Assembly: GCA_947087645.1 (NCBI GenBank) | Contig: CAMUDN010000001.1 | Coordinates: 172,681 to 236,680 of the forward strand | Direction: 5' to 3' | Source of the DNA: an uncultured Bulleidia sp. | GTDB lineage: Bacteria; Bacillota_I; Bacilli_A; Erysipelotrichales; Erysipelotrichaceae | DNA length: 64,000 nucleotides | Part shown: in pieces, positions 1 through 8,121 of the stretch | Position numbering within the stretch: the stretch's first letter is position 1 | Layout: the number at the start of each line of letters is the position of its first letter | Translations under genes and position numbers: made by a program | The notes under the pieces: generated by a model | The model's database searches: none | The model's input: the letters and a program-made list of their open reading frames with translations, nothing else | Told to the model about the DNA's origin: nothing

Positions 1-1554
1 GTGGTTATTGAATTGCGTAAAGATGTTCAAGCAGAAGTTATTTTAAATCAGCTTTATAGATTAACAGCGTTACAGTCTAATTTTGGTGTCAATAATGTTG
101 TTCTGTTTGATGGTGTACCACGTAAAGCTAATATGAAGGAATTATTAAAAGGATATATTGACTTTCAGTTAGAAGTAATTCGCCGTAGAACAGTTTTTGA
201 ACTTCAAAAAGCACGAGATCGTGCTCATATATTAGAAGGTTTAAAAATTGCCGTCGATAATTTAGATGAAGTTATATATACGATCCGTAAATCAAAGGAT
301 ATTCAAGAAGCTTTAAAAAATTTGATGACAAAATTTCCTTTGGATGAGATACAGGCAAAGGCAATTCTTGATATGCAATTTCGCCGTTTGACAGGATTGG
401 AACGTGAAAAAATAGAAAATGAATACCAAGATCTATTATTAAAAATAAAAGATTATGAAGATATTTTATTACATAAAGAAAGACGTATCACAATTGTCAA
501 AAATGAATTGTTAACAATTAAAAATAAATATAGTAAGCCAAGACGCAGTGAAATAATTGATGCTGATGCTGAAATGGATGATGAAGATCTAATACCGGTT
601 GAAGATATTATGATATCTTTATCAAATAAAGGTTACGTTAAACGTTTAAATACAGATACATATGAAGTTCAAAATCGTGGTGGTAAAGGTATTAAAGGCA
701 TGAGTTTGAATGAAAATGATAGTATTGAACAAGTTGTTAATATGTCAACACATGATTATTTATTATTATTTACGGATAAAGGTCGTGTATTTCGAATTAA
801 AGGATTTAATATTCCTAATTTTTCTCGAACTTCGAAAGGTATTCCTATAATTAATTTAGTTAAAATAGATAAAGATGAAAAAATAAGAATTATGATTCCT
901 TTAAATAAAAAAGATGAGACTCTTAAATCACTTTTCTTTGTAACTAAAAATGGTATTATTAAACGAACAGAAATAAGTGAGTTTGACAATATTAATAAGA
1001 ATGGTAAAAAAGCAATCATTTTAAGAGATGATGATGAATTAGCTTTTGTTAAATCAACAAATGGGCAGGCTGAAATTATAATTGCTGGCACAAATGGAAA
1101 AGCTGTTCATATACTTGAAAATAAAATAAGATTGCAAGGTCGTAATTCAATGGGTATAAAAGGCTTTAATACAGATGGTTCACAAGTTATAGGTGTTGGA
1201 ACAAGTCTTGAAGGTAAAAATATTTTAACAATTACAGAAAACGGTATTGGTAAAATAAGTCCATTATCTTCATTTAGAATTACTAATCGTGGATCAAAAG
1301 GTGTTATTGCAACTAAGATAAATGATAAAACTGGCAAATTAATTGTTATGAAGGCAATTCAAAATAATAAAGATGTAGTTATTATGACAGAATCAGGAAT
1401 AGTTATCAGAATTGCAAGTGAACAAATAAGTGAAAGTTCACGAAATAGTCAAGGTGTACGTTTAATTAAAGTTGATAATGATAAAGTTTCAAGTGTTGCG
1501 ATAGTTGATAAGAAAGATGATGAAAATTTTAATGATAATCAAAACACACAATAA
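1..1554 (+). CDS. gyrA: DNA gyrase subunit A, 3' part (5' end outside window)
   Basis: This is the C-terminal 517 residues of the gyrase A subunit, which cuts and rejoins DNA to introduce negative supercoils together with GyrB. The frame is already open at base 1, and the first residues correspond to about residue 300 of a full GyrA, so the gene starts upstream. The end of the breakage-reunion domain and its coiled coil occupy roughly residues 1-180. The beta-pinwheel DNA-wrapping domain follows. It carries the GyrA box QNRGGKGIKG at about residues 224-233, which separates GyrA from ParC. An acidic/Asn-rich tail ends the protein. Location next to serS and dnaX agrees with the usual gyrB-gyrA origin region. 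No clear terminator follows. Confidence 0.97.
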   Translation: MVIELRKDVQAEVILNQLYRLTALQSNFGVNNVVLFDGVPRKANMKELLKGYIDFQLEVIRRRTVFELQKARDRAHILEGLKIAVDNLDEVIYTIRKSKDIQEALKNLMTKFPLDEIQAKAILDMQFRRLTGLEREKIENEYQDLLLKIKDYEDILLHKERRITIVKNELLTIKNKYSKPRRSEIIDADAEMDDEDLIPVEDIMISLSNKGYVKRLNTDTYEVQNRGGKGIKGMSLNENDSIEQVVNMSTHDYLLLFTDKGRVFRIKGFNIPNFSRTSKGIPIINLVKIDKDEKIRIMIPLNKKDETLKSLFFVTKNGIIKRTEISEFDNINKNGKKAIILRDDDELAFVKSTNGQAEIIIAGTNGKAVHILENKIRLQGRNSMGIKGFNTDGSQVIGVGTSLEGKNILTITENGIGKISPLSSFRITNRGSKGVIATKINDKTGKLIVMKAIQNNKDVVIMTESGIVIRIASEQISESSRNSQGVRLIKVDNDKVSSVAIVDKKDDENFNDNQNTQ

Positions 1555-1638
1555 GCAGTCTATTTGTTTTACTGATATTAAAAAAAACCTCTAAATATTA
1601 AGTTTATTTACATCAATAAAAAAATATATTATATTTTT

Positions 1639-1665
1639 TTAGCAGATAACCATTGACAGTGCTAA
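1639..1665. promoter_or_regulatory. Degenerate CIRCE-like operator upstream of hsp20
   Basis: The two arms TTAGCAGAT and CAGTGCTAA are separated by exactly 9 bases. This is the 9-N9-9 layout of the HrcA operator CIRCE (TTAGCACTC-N9-GAGTGCTAA). The right arm matches 8/9 and the left arm 6/9. The element overlaps the -35 box of the hsp20 promoter, where a repressor would block transcription. HrcA binding is inferred, because hrcA is not in the window. Confidence 0.55.
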
Positions 1666-1680
1666 AAAATATAATATAAT
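1653..1680 (+). promoter_or_regulatory. SigA-type promoter of hsp20
   Basis: TTGACA at 1653-1658 and TATAAT at 1675-1680 are separated by 16 bases, a near-consensus vegetative promoter. A second TATAAT frame at 1670-1675 is too close to the -35 box. The 5' leader would be about 30 bases and ends with AGGAGG at 1704-1709, ahead of the ATG at 1716. Confidence 0.75.
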
Positions 1681-1715
1681 AATGATGTAAGGAAAATATC
1701 CTTAGGAGGTATAAT

Positions 1716-2132
1716 ATGAATACATTAGCAAGAAGAAATAGTTTTGATGAATTATTTGAGGATATGTTTGGAAGAACAAACAACAATGATGCTTATGGTT
1801 TAATGAAAACTGATGTTTGCGAGAAAAATGGTTCTTATTTATTGGATATGGAGATTCCTGGTGTTAAAAAAGAAGATATAAAAATTAGCTTATTTAATGG
1901 TGATTTAACAATAGAAGTAAGTCGCAAGAGTCATAAAGAAGAAAAGAATAGTGAAGGAAAAGTTATTCGTCAGGAAAGATTCTCTGGATCTTCAAGTAGA
2001 ACATTCTATGTTGGTACAGCAATTACAGAAAAAGATGTAAAAGTTAAATATGAAAATGGTATCTTACATATTGAATTACCAACTGAGAAACAAAAAGAAG
2101 TCGAATCAAGAAAGTTGATTGAAATTCAATAA
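1716..2132 (+). CDS. Small heat-shock protein, Hsp20/alpha-crystallin family
   Basis: This 138-residue ATP-independent holdase chaperone would bind unfolding proteins during stress. The alpha-crystallin domain spans about residues 33-130. It starts at the DVCEKNGSYLLDMEIPGV segment and ends with the family's NGILHIELP signature. The N-terminal RRNSFDELFEDMF resembles that of bacterial class A sHsps. The length is normal. The start is fixed by AGGAGG six bases upstream. It is a single-gene unit with its own strong promoter, a CIRCE-like operator and a downstream palindrome that contains parS. Heat control by HrcA is inferred. Confidence 0.95.
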   Translation: MNTLARRNSFDELFEDMFGRTNNNDAYGLMKTDVCEKNGSYLLDMEIPGVKKEDIKISLFNGDLTIEVSRKSHKEEKNSEGKVIRQERFSGSSSRTFYVGTAITEKDVKVKYENGILHIELPTEKQKEVESRKLIEIQ

Positions 2133-2142
2133 TTTAAAAAAT

Positions 2143-2178
2143 AAATACATTGTTTCACGTGAAACAATGTATTTTTTT
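2143..2178 (+). terminator. Terminator built on a 32-bp perfect palindrome around parS
   Basis: Positions 2143-2174 are a perfect 32-base palindrome whose centre is parS. It begins 10 bases after the hsp20 stop and runs directly into a T stretch. The transcript could form a hairpin of up to about 14 pairs followed by U residues, so it probably also terminates hsp20. Confidence 0.65.
2151..2166. other. parS: parS centromere site 1
   Basis: TGTTTCACGTGAAACA matches the consensus parS bound by ParB/Spo0J at all 16 positions. ParB loads here as a CTP-dependent clamp and spreads to form the segregation complex. The cognate parA and parB genes are about 11 kb downstream. Confidence 0.95.
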
Positions 2179-2202
2179 ATGCTATAAAAAGCATAGTGAA
2201 TG

Positions 2203-2211
2203 TGCTATCAT
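2203..2211 (+). promoter_or_regulatory. Possible extended -10 promoter of serS
   Basis: TGCTATCAT has the TGn extension before a -10-like TATCAT, 37 bases ahead of the serS ATG. No convincing -35 box is seen, so this is a tentative call. No T-box leader is present. Confidence 0.35.
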
Positions 2212-2247
2212 AGATGGTGAAATAGTGCTTTAAAGAGGTGAATTAAG

Positions 2248-3537
2248 ATGATTGATATTGAACTTATTAGAAAAAATAAAGAAGCTGTTAAAGAAAATAT
2301 AAAGAAAAAATTTCAAGATAATAAATTACCTTTAGTTGATGAAGTTTTTGAATTAGATAAAAATTATCGTTTAGCAAAAACACAAGGTGATAATTTACGA
2401 GCAGATAGAAATCGTATTTCAAAGGAAATAGGTTTATTTATGCGAAATAAAGATTTGCAAAAAGCAGAATTAGCTAAAACAAAAGTTAAAACGATAGATA
2501 TTGAAATTCAAAAATTGGAAAAAGAAGAAGAAAAGATAGCTAAAGAAATTCATGAAAGAATGATGGTTATACCAAATATAATAGATGAAACAGTTCCAAT
2601 CGGTAAAGATGATTCAGAAAATGTAGAAATCGAAAAATTTGGTAATCCTTTTGTACCTAATTATGAAATACCATATCATGCTGATATTTTTCAAACTTTT
2701 GATGGTTTTGATCAAGAAAGTGCTGGTCGTACTTCTGGAAATGGTTTTTATTATTTGCAAGGTGATGTAGCTCGTTTACATTCTTCAATTATTTCATATG
2801 CTCGTGATTTTATGATTGATCGTGGTTTTACATATGTAGTTCCACCTTTTATGATTCGTTCAGAAGTTGTAACAGGGGTTATGAGTTTTGAAGAAATGGA
2901 AAATATGATGTATAAGATTGAAGGTGAAAATTTATATTTAATTGGAACTTCAGAACATTCTATGATTGGTAAGTTTATGGGTCAAATAATTAAAGAAGAT
3001 CAATTACCAAAAACTTTAACATCATATAGTCCTTGTTTTAGAAAAGAAGTTGGTGCACACGGTATAGAAGAACGAGGTGTTTATCGTGTACATCAGTTTG
3101 AAAAACAAGAAATGGTAGTTGTGTGTCATCCAAGTGAAAGTAAATATTGGTATGATCAGTTATGGAAAAATGCTGTCGATCTTTATCGAAGCTTGGAAAT
3201 TCCTGTTCGTACTTTAGAATGTTGTTCAGGTGATTTGGCGGATTTAAAGGTTAAATCTTGTGATGTTGAAGCATGGTCACCACGCCAGAAAAAATATTTT
3301 GAAGTTGGTAGTTGTTCTAATTTAGGAGATGCTCAAGCACGACGTTTAGGAATTAGAATCAAAGGTGAAAAAGGTAATTATTTTGCTCATACATTAAATA
3401 ATACAGTTGTTGCAACACCACGAGTGCTAATTGCTTTTTTTGAAAATCACTATCAAGAAAATGGTGATATAACTATTCCGGAAAAATTACAACCTTATAT
3501 GGGTGGTCAAAAAGTTATTCATCCAAAAGAAAAATAA
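2248..3537 (+). CDS. serS: Serine--tRNA ligase
   Basis: This 429-residue class II synthetase charges tRNA-Ser with serine in the cytoplasm. The N-terminal long-helix coiled-coil arm that contacts the tRNA variable arm occupies about residues 25-110. Class II motif 2 is seen in FRKEVGAHGIEERGVYRVHQ and motif 3 near GDAQARRLGIR. Length is typical. The ATG follows the Shine-Dalgarno AGAGGTG. The gene lies between two parS sites, 82 bases after the first and 5 bases before the second. The gyrA-serS-tadA-dnaX neighbourhood is the usual origin-proximal one in Bacillota. Confidence 0.98.
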   Translation: MIDIELIRKNKEAVKENIKKKFQDNKLPLVDEVFELDKNYRLAKTQGDNLRADRNRISKEIGLFMRNKDLQKAELAKTKVKTIDIEIQKLEKEEEKIAKEIHERMMVIPNIIDETVPIGKDDSENVEIEKFGNPFVPNYEIPYHADIFQTFDGFDQESAGRTSGNGFYYLQGDVARLHSSIISYARDFMIDRGFTYVVPPFMIRSEVVTGVMSFEEMENMMYKIEGENLYLIGTSEHSMIGKFMGQIIKEDQLPKTLTSYSPCFRKEVGAHGIEERGVYRVHQFEKQEMVVVCHPSESKYWYDQLWKNAVDLYRSLEIPVRTLECCSGDLADLKVKSCDVEAWSPRQKKYFEVGSCSNLGDAQARRLGIRIKGEKGNYFAHTLNNTVVATPRVLIAFFENHYQENGDITIPEKLQPYMGGQKVIHPKEK

Positions 3538-3541
3538 AAAT

Positions 3542-3557
3542 TGTTTCACGTGAAACA
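3542..3557. other. parS: parS centromere site 2
   Basis: This is a second perfect TGTTTCACGTGAAACA, extended to an 18-base palindrome at 3541-3558. It sits between the serS stop and the SRP RNA promoter, 1391 bases from the first parS. The palindrome could also form a weak hairpin behind serS, although no T-run follows. Confidence 0.95.
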
Positions 3558-3562
3558 ACAGC

Positions 3563-3591
3563 TTGAAAAAAAGATAAAAATAAAGTAATAT
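3563..3591 (+). promoter_or_regulatory. Promoter of the SRP RNA
   Basis: TTGAAA at 3563-3568 and TAATAT at 3586-3591 are separated by 17 bases. The expected start point, near 3598, coincides with the first base of the SRP RNA closing stem. It begins only 6 bases after parS site 2. Confidence 0.65.
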
Positions 3592-3597
3592 ATAAGC

Positions 3598-3672
3598 GGT
3601 ACAGCAATTGTAAACATGAACTTGGTCAGGATCGGAAGATAGCAGCCATAAATGATTTCATTTGCGTGTACC
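3598..3672 (+). ncRNA. ffs: Signal recognition particle RNA (small 4.5S/SRP type)
   Basis: The apical SRP signature is at 3624-3647. The halves GGTCAGG and AGCAGCC flank an ATC/GAT stem capped by the GGAA tetraloop, which is the Ffh-binding domain. The ends GGTAC and GTACC pair to close a molecule of about 75 nt without Alu domain. The RNA works with Ffh in cotranslational membrane targeting. Bacillus has its SRP RNA gene between tadA and dnaX, whereas here it is directly upstream of tadA. No U-rich terminator follows, so read-through into tadA is likely. Confidence 0.9.
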
Positions 3673-3681
3673 ATTTTAATT

Positions 3682-4149
3682 ATGATAAATAAAGAATATT
3701 TTTACATGCAAGAAGCTATTGAAGAGGCTAAAAAAGCATTGGTGGAAGATGAAGTTCCAATAGGATGTATTATTGTTTGTGATGATAAAATAATAGCTTC
3801 TGCACATAATAAAAAAGAACAAAAAAATAGAGCTATATATCATGCTGAAATAGAAGCAATTATTTTAGCAGAAAAAGTTAAGAATAATTGGAATCTATCT
3901 GATTGTGATATGTATGTTACATTAGAACCATGTATGATGTGTGCTGGTGCCATCTTAAATGCACGCATACGCAGAGTTTATTATGGCACGAAAAGTTTTA
4001 AGGCAGGCTTTTTACATACTAAGATAGCATTAGAAAATATTAGGGGTTTAAATCATTATCCCCAAATTATCCCTAATATTTTGCAAGAAAAGTGTGCTGA
4101 ATTATTACATGAATATTTTTTAAGTAAGAGAAAAAAACAAGTTAAATAG
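3682..4149 (+). CDS. tadA: tRNA adenosine(34) deaminase
   Basis: This 155-residue zinc deaminase converts A34 to inosine in tRNA-Arg(ACG). The catalytic HAE motif is at about residues 54-56 and the zinc motif PCMMC at about 83-87, with the family's PIGCIIV strand near the start. An in-frame ATG at 3652 lies inside the SRP RNA, so I place the start at 3682, just after that RNA ends. No Shine-Dalgarno precedes it, and an ATG at 3706 is another option. The gene probably depends on transcription from the SRP RNA promoter. A terminator overlaps its stop codon. Confidence 0.95.
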   Translation: MINKEYFYMQEAIEEAKKALVEDEVPIGCIIVCDDKIIASAHNKKEQKNRAIYHAEIEAIILAEKVKNNWNLSDCDMYVTLEPCMMCAGAILNARIRRVYYGTKSFKAGFLHTKIALENIRGLNHYPQIIPNILQEKCAELLHEYFLSKRKKQVK

Positions 4150-4160
4150 CTTGTTTTTTT
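4135..4160 (+). terminator. Rho-independent terminator of tadA
   Basis: AAACAAG (4135-4141) and CTTGTTT (4150-4156) form a 7-bp stem with an 8-base loop, followed by a T-run. The tadA stop codon is inside the loop. Confidence 0.7.
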
Positions 4161-4184
4161 GTTATAATTTTGATGGAGATTTTT

Positions 4185-5834
4185 ATGAGTAAGAAAGCTT
4201 TATATCAGAAATATCGTTCAAATAATTTTGATGAGGTAATAGGTCAAAATTTTGTTGTTCAAGCAATAAAAAATACGATTAAGCAAAATAAAATAGGTCA
4301 TGCATATTTATTTTCTGGTCCAAGGGGAACGGGAAAAACAACGATGGCAAGATTATTAGCTAAAGCAGTTAATTGTTCAGCAAATAATGATAAGCCATGT
4401 AATAATTGTCCGGATTGTTTGTTAGCAAACAAAGGTATACATCCTGATATTATTGAAATTAATGCTGCTAATGAAACGAGCGTTGATCATATTCGAGATT
4501 TAATTGAAAAAACATATTTAGCACCAATGCGAGGTAAATATAAAATTTATATAATTGATGAAGTTCATCAATTATCATCAGCGGCATCTAGTGCTTTACT
4601 AAAAATTTTAGAAGAGCCACCAGAAAATGTTATTTTTATTTTAGCTACAACAGATCCACAAAAGTTATTGGCGACTATTATTTCAAGATGCCAAAGATTT
4701 GAATTTAATTATGTATCAACATATTTAATAAAAGAACATTTATTAAATATTGCTAAGAAGGAAGAAATTTATCTTAGTGAAGAAGCTGCTTTAGCAATAT
4801 CAAGAATGGCTAAAGGTGGTGTGCGAGATGCATTATCTATTTTAGAACAGTGCATTTCTTATAACGAAGGAAAAATTGATTATGATTTGATGGAAAAAAT
4901 ATTTGGTCTTATTAGTACTAAAGAAAAAATTAATCTTTTAACAATGATTTTTAAAAAAGATTATGTATCGATTATAAATAAATGTAAAACATATACAGAG
5001 AGAGGTACTGATCTAGAAATTTTTTTGACTGATTTAATTAATATAGTGAAAGAAATTGTTGTTTATAGTTCATCAAAGGATAAGTCTATTTTAGAAGTAT
5101 TAACGCAAAATGAAGTGTCAGAAATAACTTCATATTTCACGAATGATGATTGGTTAAAAATATTAGATTTAATGATTGAATTTAGTCAAAAAATAAAACT
5201 TAATAAAAATCCAGAAATATATTTTGAAGTTCTTTGCATTAAAATAAGTCAATTATCATCTTTTAAAATAGAAAACACTAAAACAAATATAGAAAGCAAA
5301 TTAACTATCACAGCAAAAACAAGTGAAAATATAATGGAGAATAAAAAAGAAGAAATTAATTTTGCACAAAATATAGATTTAACCATTGAAAATATTGTCT
5401 CTATATTAGTTGTGTGTGACAAAGAAATAAAAAATGCTGATACTCAAAAACTAAAAGTATCAGAAATATGTAGTACTTTAGAAGATGATCAAATTACGAT
5501 GCTATTGAAACAACTTGTTCTTGTTGCATCAGGAAAAGAATATATGCTTTTTACAACAAAAAGTGAACAATTGTGTAAAAGAGCAATGGATAAACAATGG
5601 CAAAAAAAGTTTTATGTTTTTTTAAAAACAAAATTAAATATCGATAAAGTTCCTTTTGTAATAACAGAAGATTATTTTCAAAAAGCAATTACAACATATA
5701 AAGAAAGACGAAAAGATGGAACATTACCAAAGCCTTATAAAATAAATGAATGCTTTGTTGAAAGTAATACATTATCTAAAACAGAAGAAAAACTTTTTGA
5801 TATATTTGGCAAAGAAAATATTGAGATGAAATAA
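4185..5834 (+). CDS. dnaX: DNA polymerase III subunit tau/gamma
   Basis: This 549-residue protein is the clamp-loader ATPase that opens the sliding clamp and ties the replicase to the helicase. The AAA+ Walker A GPRGTGKT is at about residues 45-52. The zinc module with four Cys lies at about 64-78, the Walker B IIDEVHQ near 122-128, and a Lys/Glu-rich tau-type C-terminus follows. I chose the ATG at 4185 over earlier in-frame TTG/ATG codons because GGAG sits at the right distance before it. A -10-like TATAAT is at 4163-4168, immediately after the tadA terminator. The ybaB/yaaK gene normally found between dnaX and recR is absent. Confidence 0.97.
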   Translation: MSKKALYQKYRSNNFDEVIGQNFVVQAIKNTIKQNKIGHAYLFSGPRGTGKTTMARLLAKAVNCSANNDKPCNNCPDCLLANKGIHPDIIEINAANETSVDHIRDLIEKTYLAPMRGKYKIYIIDEVHQLSSAASSALLKILEEPPENVIFILATTDPQKLLATIISRCQRFEFNYVSTYLIKEHLLNIAKKEEIYLSEEAALAISRMAKGGVRDALSILEQCISYNEGKIDYDLMEKIFGLISTKEKINLLTMIFKKDYVSIINKCKTYTERGTDLEIFLTDLINIVKEIVVYSSSKDKSILEVLTQNEVSEITSYFTNDDWLKILDLMIEFSQKIKLNKNPEIYFEVLCIKISQLSSFKIENTKTNIESKLTITAKTSENIMENKKEEINFAQNIDLTIENIVSILVVCDKEIKNADTQKLKVSEICSTLEDDQITMLLKQLVLVASGKEYMLFTTKSEQLCKRAMDKQWQKKFYVFLKTKLNIDKVPFVITEDYFQKAITTYKERRKDGTLPKPYKINECFVESNTLSKTEEKLFDIFGKENIEMK

Positions 5835-5842
5835 GGTGAAAA

Positions 5843-6445
5843 ATGAAATATCCAAATAGTTTAAGCTTTTTAATTGAAAAATTAAGACAATTACCAGGTG
5901 TTGGCGAAAAAACAGCAGAAAGATATGCTTTTTCTATATATAACATGAAAACAGAAGAGGTTCTATCTTTTGCAAACGCAATGGTTAATATGAAAGAAAA
6001 TATTAAGACTTGTATGACGTGTGGTAATATGTGTGAAGATGAATTTTGTTCTATTTGTTCATCTACTACTCGTAATAAACAAAAGATATTAGTTGTACAA
6101 TCAGCAAAAGATATTGTAGCTATCGAAAATATTGGTGAATATGATGGTGTATATCATGTTCTTAATGGGTTAATTTCAACTTCGAAAGGTATTTTACCAA
6201 CTGATCTTAATATTAATTCTTTATTAAAAAGAGCAGCACAAGCAAGTGAAATAATTTTAGCAACCAGTGCTACTTTAGAAGGCGAAACAACAGCTTTATA
6301 TTTAACTAAATTATTACACAATCGATATGCAGATCTATTAATTACTAGAATTGCTCATGGTTTACCATCGGGGGGTATTTTAGATTATGCTGATGAAATA
6401 ACATTGAGTCATGCTTTAGCAGATCGTAGAAAGATGAACGAATGA
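5843..6445 (+). CDS. recR: Recombination mediator protein RecR
   Basis: This 200-residue protein forms a DNA-encircling ring with RecO/RecF and helps load RecA at gaps. The N-terminal helix-hairpin-helix region contains LPGVGEKTAERYAF. A C4 zinc finger (CMTCGNMC and CSIC) lies at about residues 57-72. The Toprim domain follows, and the C-terminal SGGILDYADEITLSHAL segment is typical. It starts 8 bases after dnaX and its TGA stop overlaps the fhs ATG in an ATGA arrangement, so the three genes probably share one transcript. Confidence 0.97.
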   Translation: MKYPNSLSFLIEKLRQLPGVGEKTAERYAFSIYNMKTEEVLSFANAMVNMKENIKTCMTCGNMCEDEFCSICSSTTRNKQKILVVQSAKDIVAIENIGEYDGVYHVLNGLISTSKGILPTDLNINSLLKRAAQASEIILATSATLEGETTALYLTKLLHNRYADLLITRIAHGLPSGGILDYADEITLSHALADRRKMNE

Positions 6446-8109
6446 AAAAAGATATAGAAATTGCAAATGAAACAGTAACAAAAAATATTAAAGATATAGC
6501 AAGTCAAGTATCAATTCCTGAAAATGCTTTATTTCTTTATGGTAATGACAAAGCAAAAGTAGACTTAGAATATTTAAAAAATTTAAAGAAAAATAAAAGT
6601 CACTTGATTTTAGTTACAGGAATTAATCCAACTAAATTTGGCGAAGGTAAATCGACAGTTACTATTGGCTTGGCAGATGGTTTAAAAGCAAAAAATAAGA
6701 AAGTTATGCTTTGTTTACGTGAACCATCAATGGGACCTGTATTTGGCTTGAAAGGTGGAGCGACTGGTGGCGGATATTCACAAATTGTGCCAATGGAATC
6801 AATTAATCTTCATTTTACAGGTGATATTCATGCTATAACTTCTGCGCATAATTTAATATCAGCAATGTTAGATAATAGTATTTATCAAGGTAATCCATTA
6901 GATATTGATATTGATCATATTGTTTGGCCTAGATGTATAGATATGAATGATCGTTCTTTACGTGATATTACAATAGGTCAAAAAAAGAGTGTTAACGGTG
7001 TAGAAAGAGAAGATCATTTTGTTATTACAGCAGCTAGTGAAATCATGGCAATCTTATGTTTAGCAACTTCATTAAAAGACTTACAGAGAAGAATTGGTAA
7101 CATTTTAATTGCTTATACTAAAGATGATAAAGCTATCAAAGTTAAGGATATTTATGCTGATGGGGCTGCCACAGTACTTTTAAAAGATGCTTTACAACCT
7201 AATTTGGTCCAAACATTAGAAGGTACAGCTGCTTTTGTTCATGGTGGTCCATTTGCTAACATTGCCCACGGTTGTAATTCATTAATAGCCACTAAATCGG
7301 CTTTAAATTTAGCGGATTATGTAGTTACTGAAGCTGGTTTTGGAGCTGATTTAGGAGCTGAAAAGTTTTTTGATATAAAGTGTCGAGTTGGTCAACTAAA
7401 ACCATCTTTGGTGGTTATTGTAGCCACAATAAGAGCTTTAAAATTACATGGTGGGGTAAACAGTGAACTTTTGATAGAAGAGAATTTAACTGCTTTAGAA
7501 AAAGGCTTATGTAACTTAGAAAAACATATTGAAAACATGAAGTTATATGGTCTTCCAGTAGTTGTTGCTTATAATAAATTTCAAACAGATACAATAAAAG
7601 AAATGACATTTTTAAAAAACTGGGCCCAGAAAAAAGGATATGATCTAGCTTTATCTGATGGTTATACACAAGGATCAAAAGGTATGATGGCGTTAGTTGA
7701 AAAAGTGCTATCATCTTGTGATAATAACAATAATAATTTTCATTATTTATATGCATTAGAAGAAACGGTTGAAGAAAAAATAAAACTTATTGCTTCTAAA
7801 ATATATGGTGCTAAAGAAATTGTATATAGTGATAAAGCTATGCAAAAAATTACCGAAATAAAGAAAAATAATTGGAATAATTTAGCTATATGCATGGCTA
7901 AAACGCCAATGTCTTTTAGTGATAATCCAAAATTAATAGGTGCTCCAAAAGGATTTACATTACATATACAGGACATTAAAGTGTCATTAGGTGCTGAATT
8001 TATAGTTGTTTATACAGGTCAAGTTATGACTATGCCGGGTTTACCTAAAGATCCATCAGCCAATCATATAGGAATTGATGAAAAAGGATCAACATTTGGA
8101 ATCTTTTAA
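6442..8109 (+). CDS. fhs: Formate--tetrahydrofolate ligase
   Basis: This 555-residue enzyme condenses formate with tetrahydrofolate using ATP to give 10-formyl-THF. That product feeds purine synthesis and formyl-Met-tRNA. The ATP-binding P-loop is in TKFGEGKSTVTIGL near residues 67-80, and the folate-site segments LREPSMGPVFGLKGGA and TVRALK-like VATIRALKLHGG are present. Length is that of the family. The start overlaps the recR stop by four bases, implying translational coupling. Its position between recR and mnmG is not the Bacillus arrangement. Confidence 0.97.
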   Translation: MKKDIEIANETVTKNIKDIASQVSIPENALFLYGNDKAKVDLEYLKNLKKNKSHLILVTGINPTKFGEGKSTVTIGLADGLKAKNKKVMLCLREPSMGPVFGLKGGATGGGYSQIVPMESINLHFTGDIHAITSAHNLISAMLDNSIYQGNPLDIDIDHIVWPRCIDMNDRSLRDITIGQKKSVNGVEREDHFVITAASEIMAILCLATSLKDLQRRIGNILIAYTKDDKAIKVKDIYADGAATVLLKDALQPNLVQTLEGTAAFVHGGPFANIAHGCNSLIATKSALNLADYVVTEAGFGADLGAEKFFDIKCRVGQLKPSLVVIVATIRALKLHGGVNSELLIEENLTALEKGLCNLEKHIENMKLYGLPVVVAYNKFQTDTIKEMTFLKNWAQKKGYDLALSDGYTQGSKGMMALVEKVLSSCDNNNNNFHYLYALEETVEEKIKLIASKIYGAKEIVYSDKAMQKITEIKKNNWNNLAICMAKTPMSFSDNPKLIGAPKGFTLHIQDIKVSLGAEFIVVYTGQVMTMPGLPKDPSANHIGIDEKGSTFGIF

Positions 8110-8121
8110 GGGGGCAAAGTT

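Noticed and set aside
2175..2247. T-box riboswitch upstream of serS, and likewise before metG and cysS
   Set aside because: The leaders are too short and lack the T-box sequence and specifier-loop structure.
6442..6445. Possible Mycoplasma-type reassignment of TGA
   Set aside because: TGA terminates recR, the gene at 8122-8994, ispE, tatD and the cysK leader at the expected lengths, so the standard bacterial code applies.
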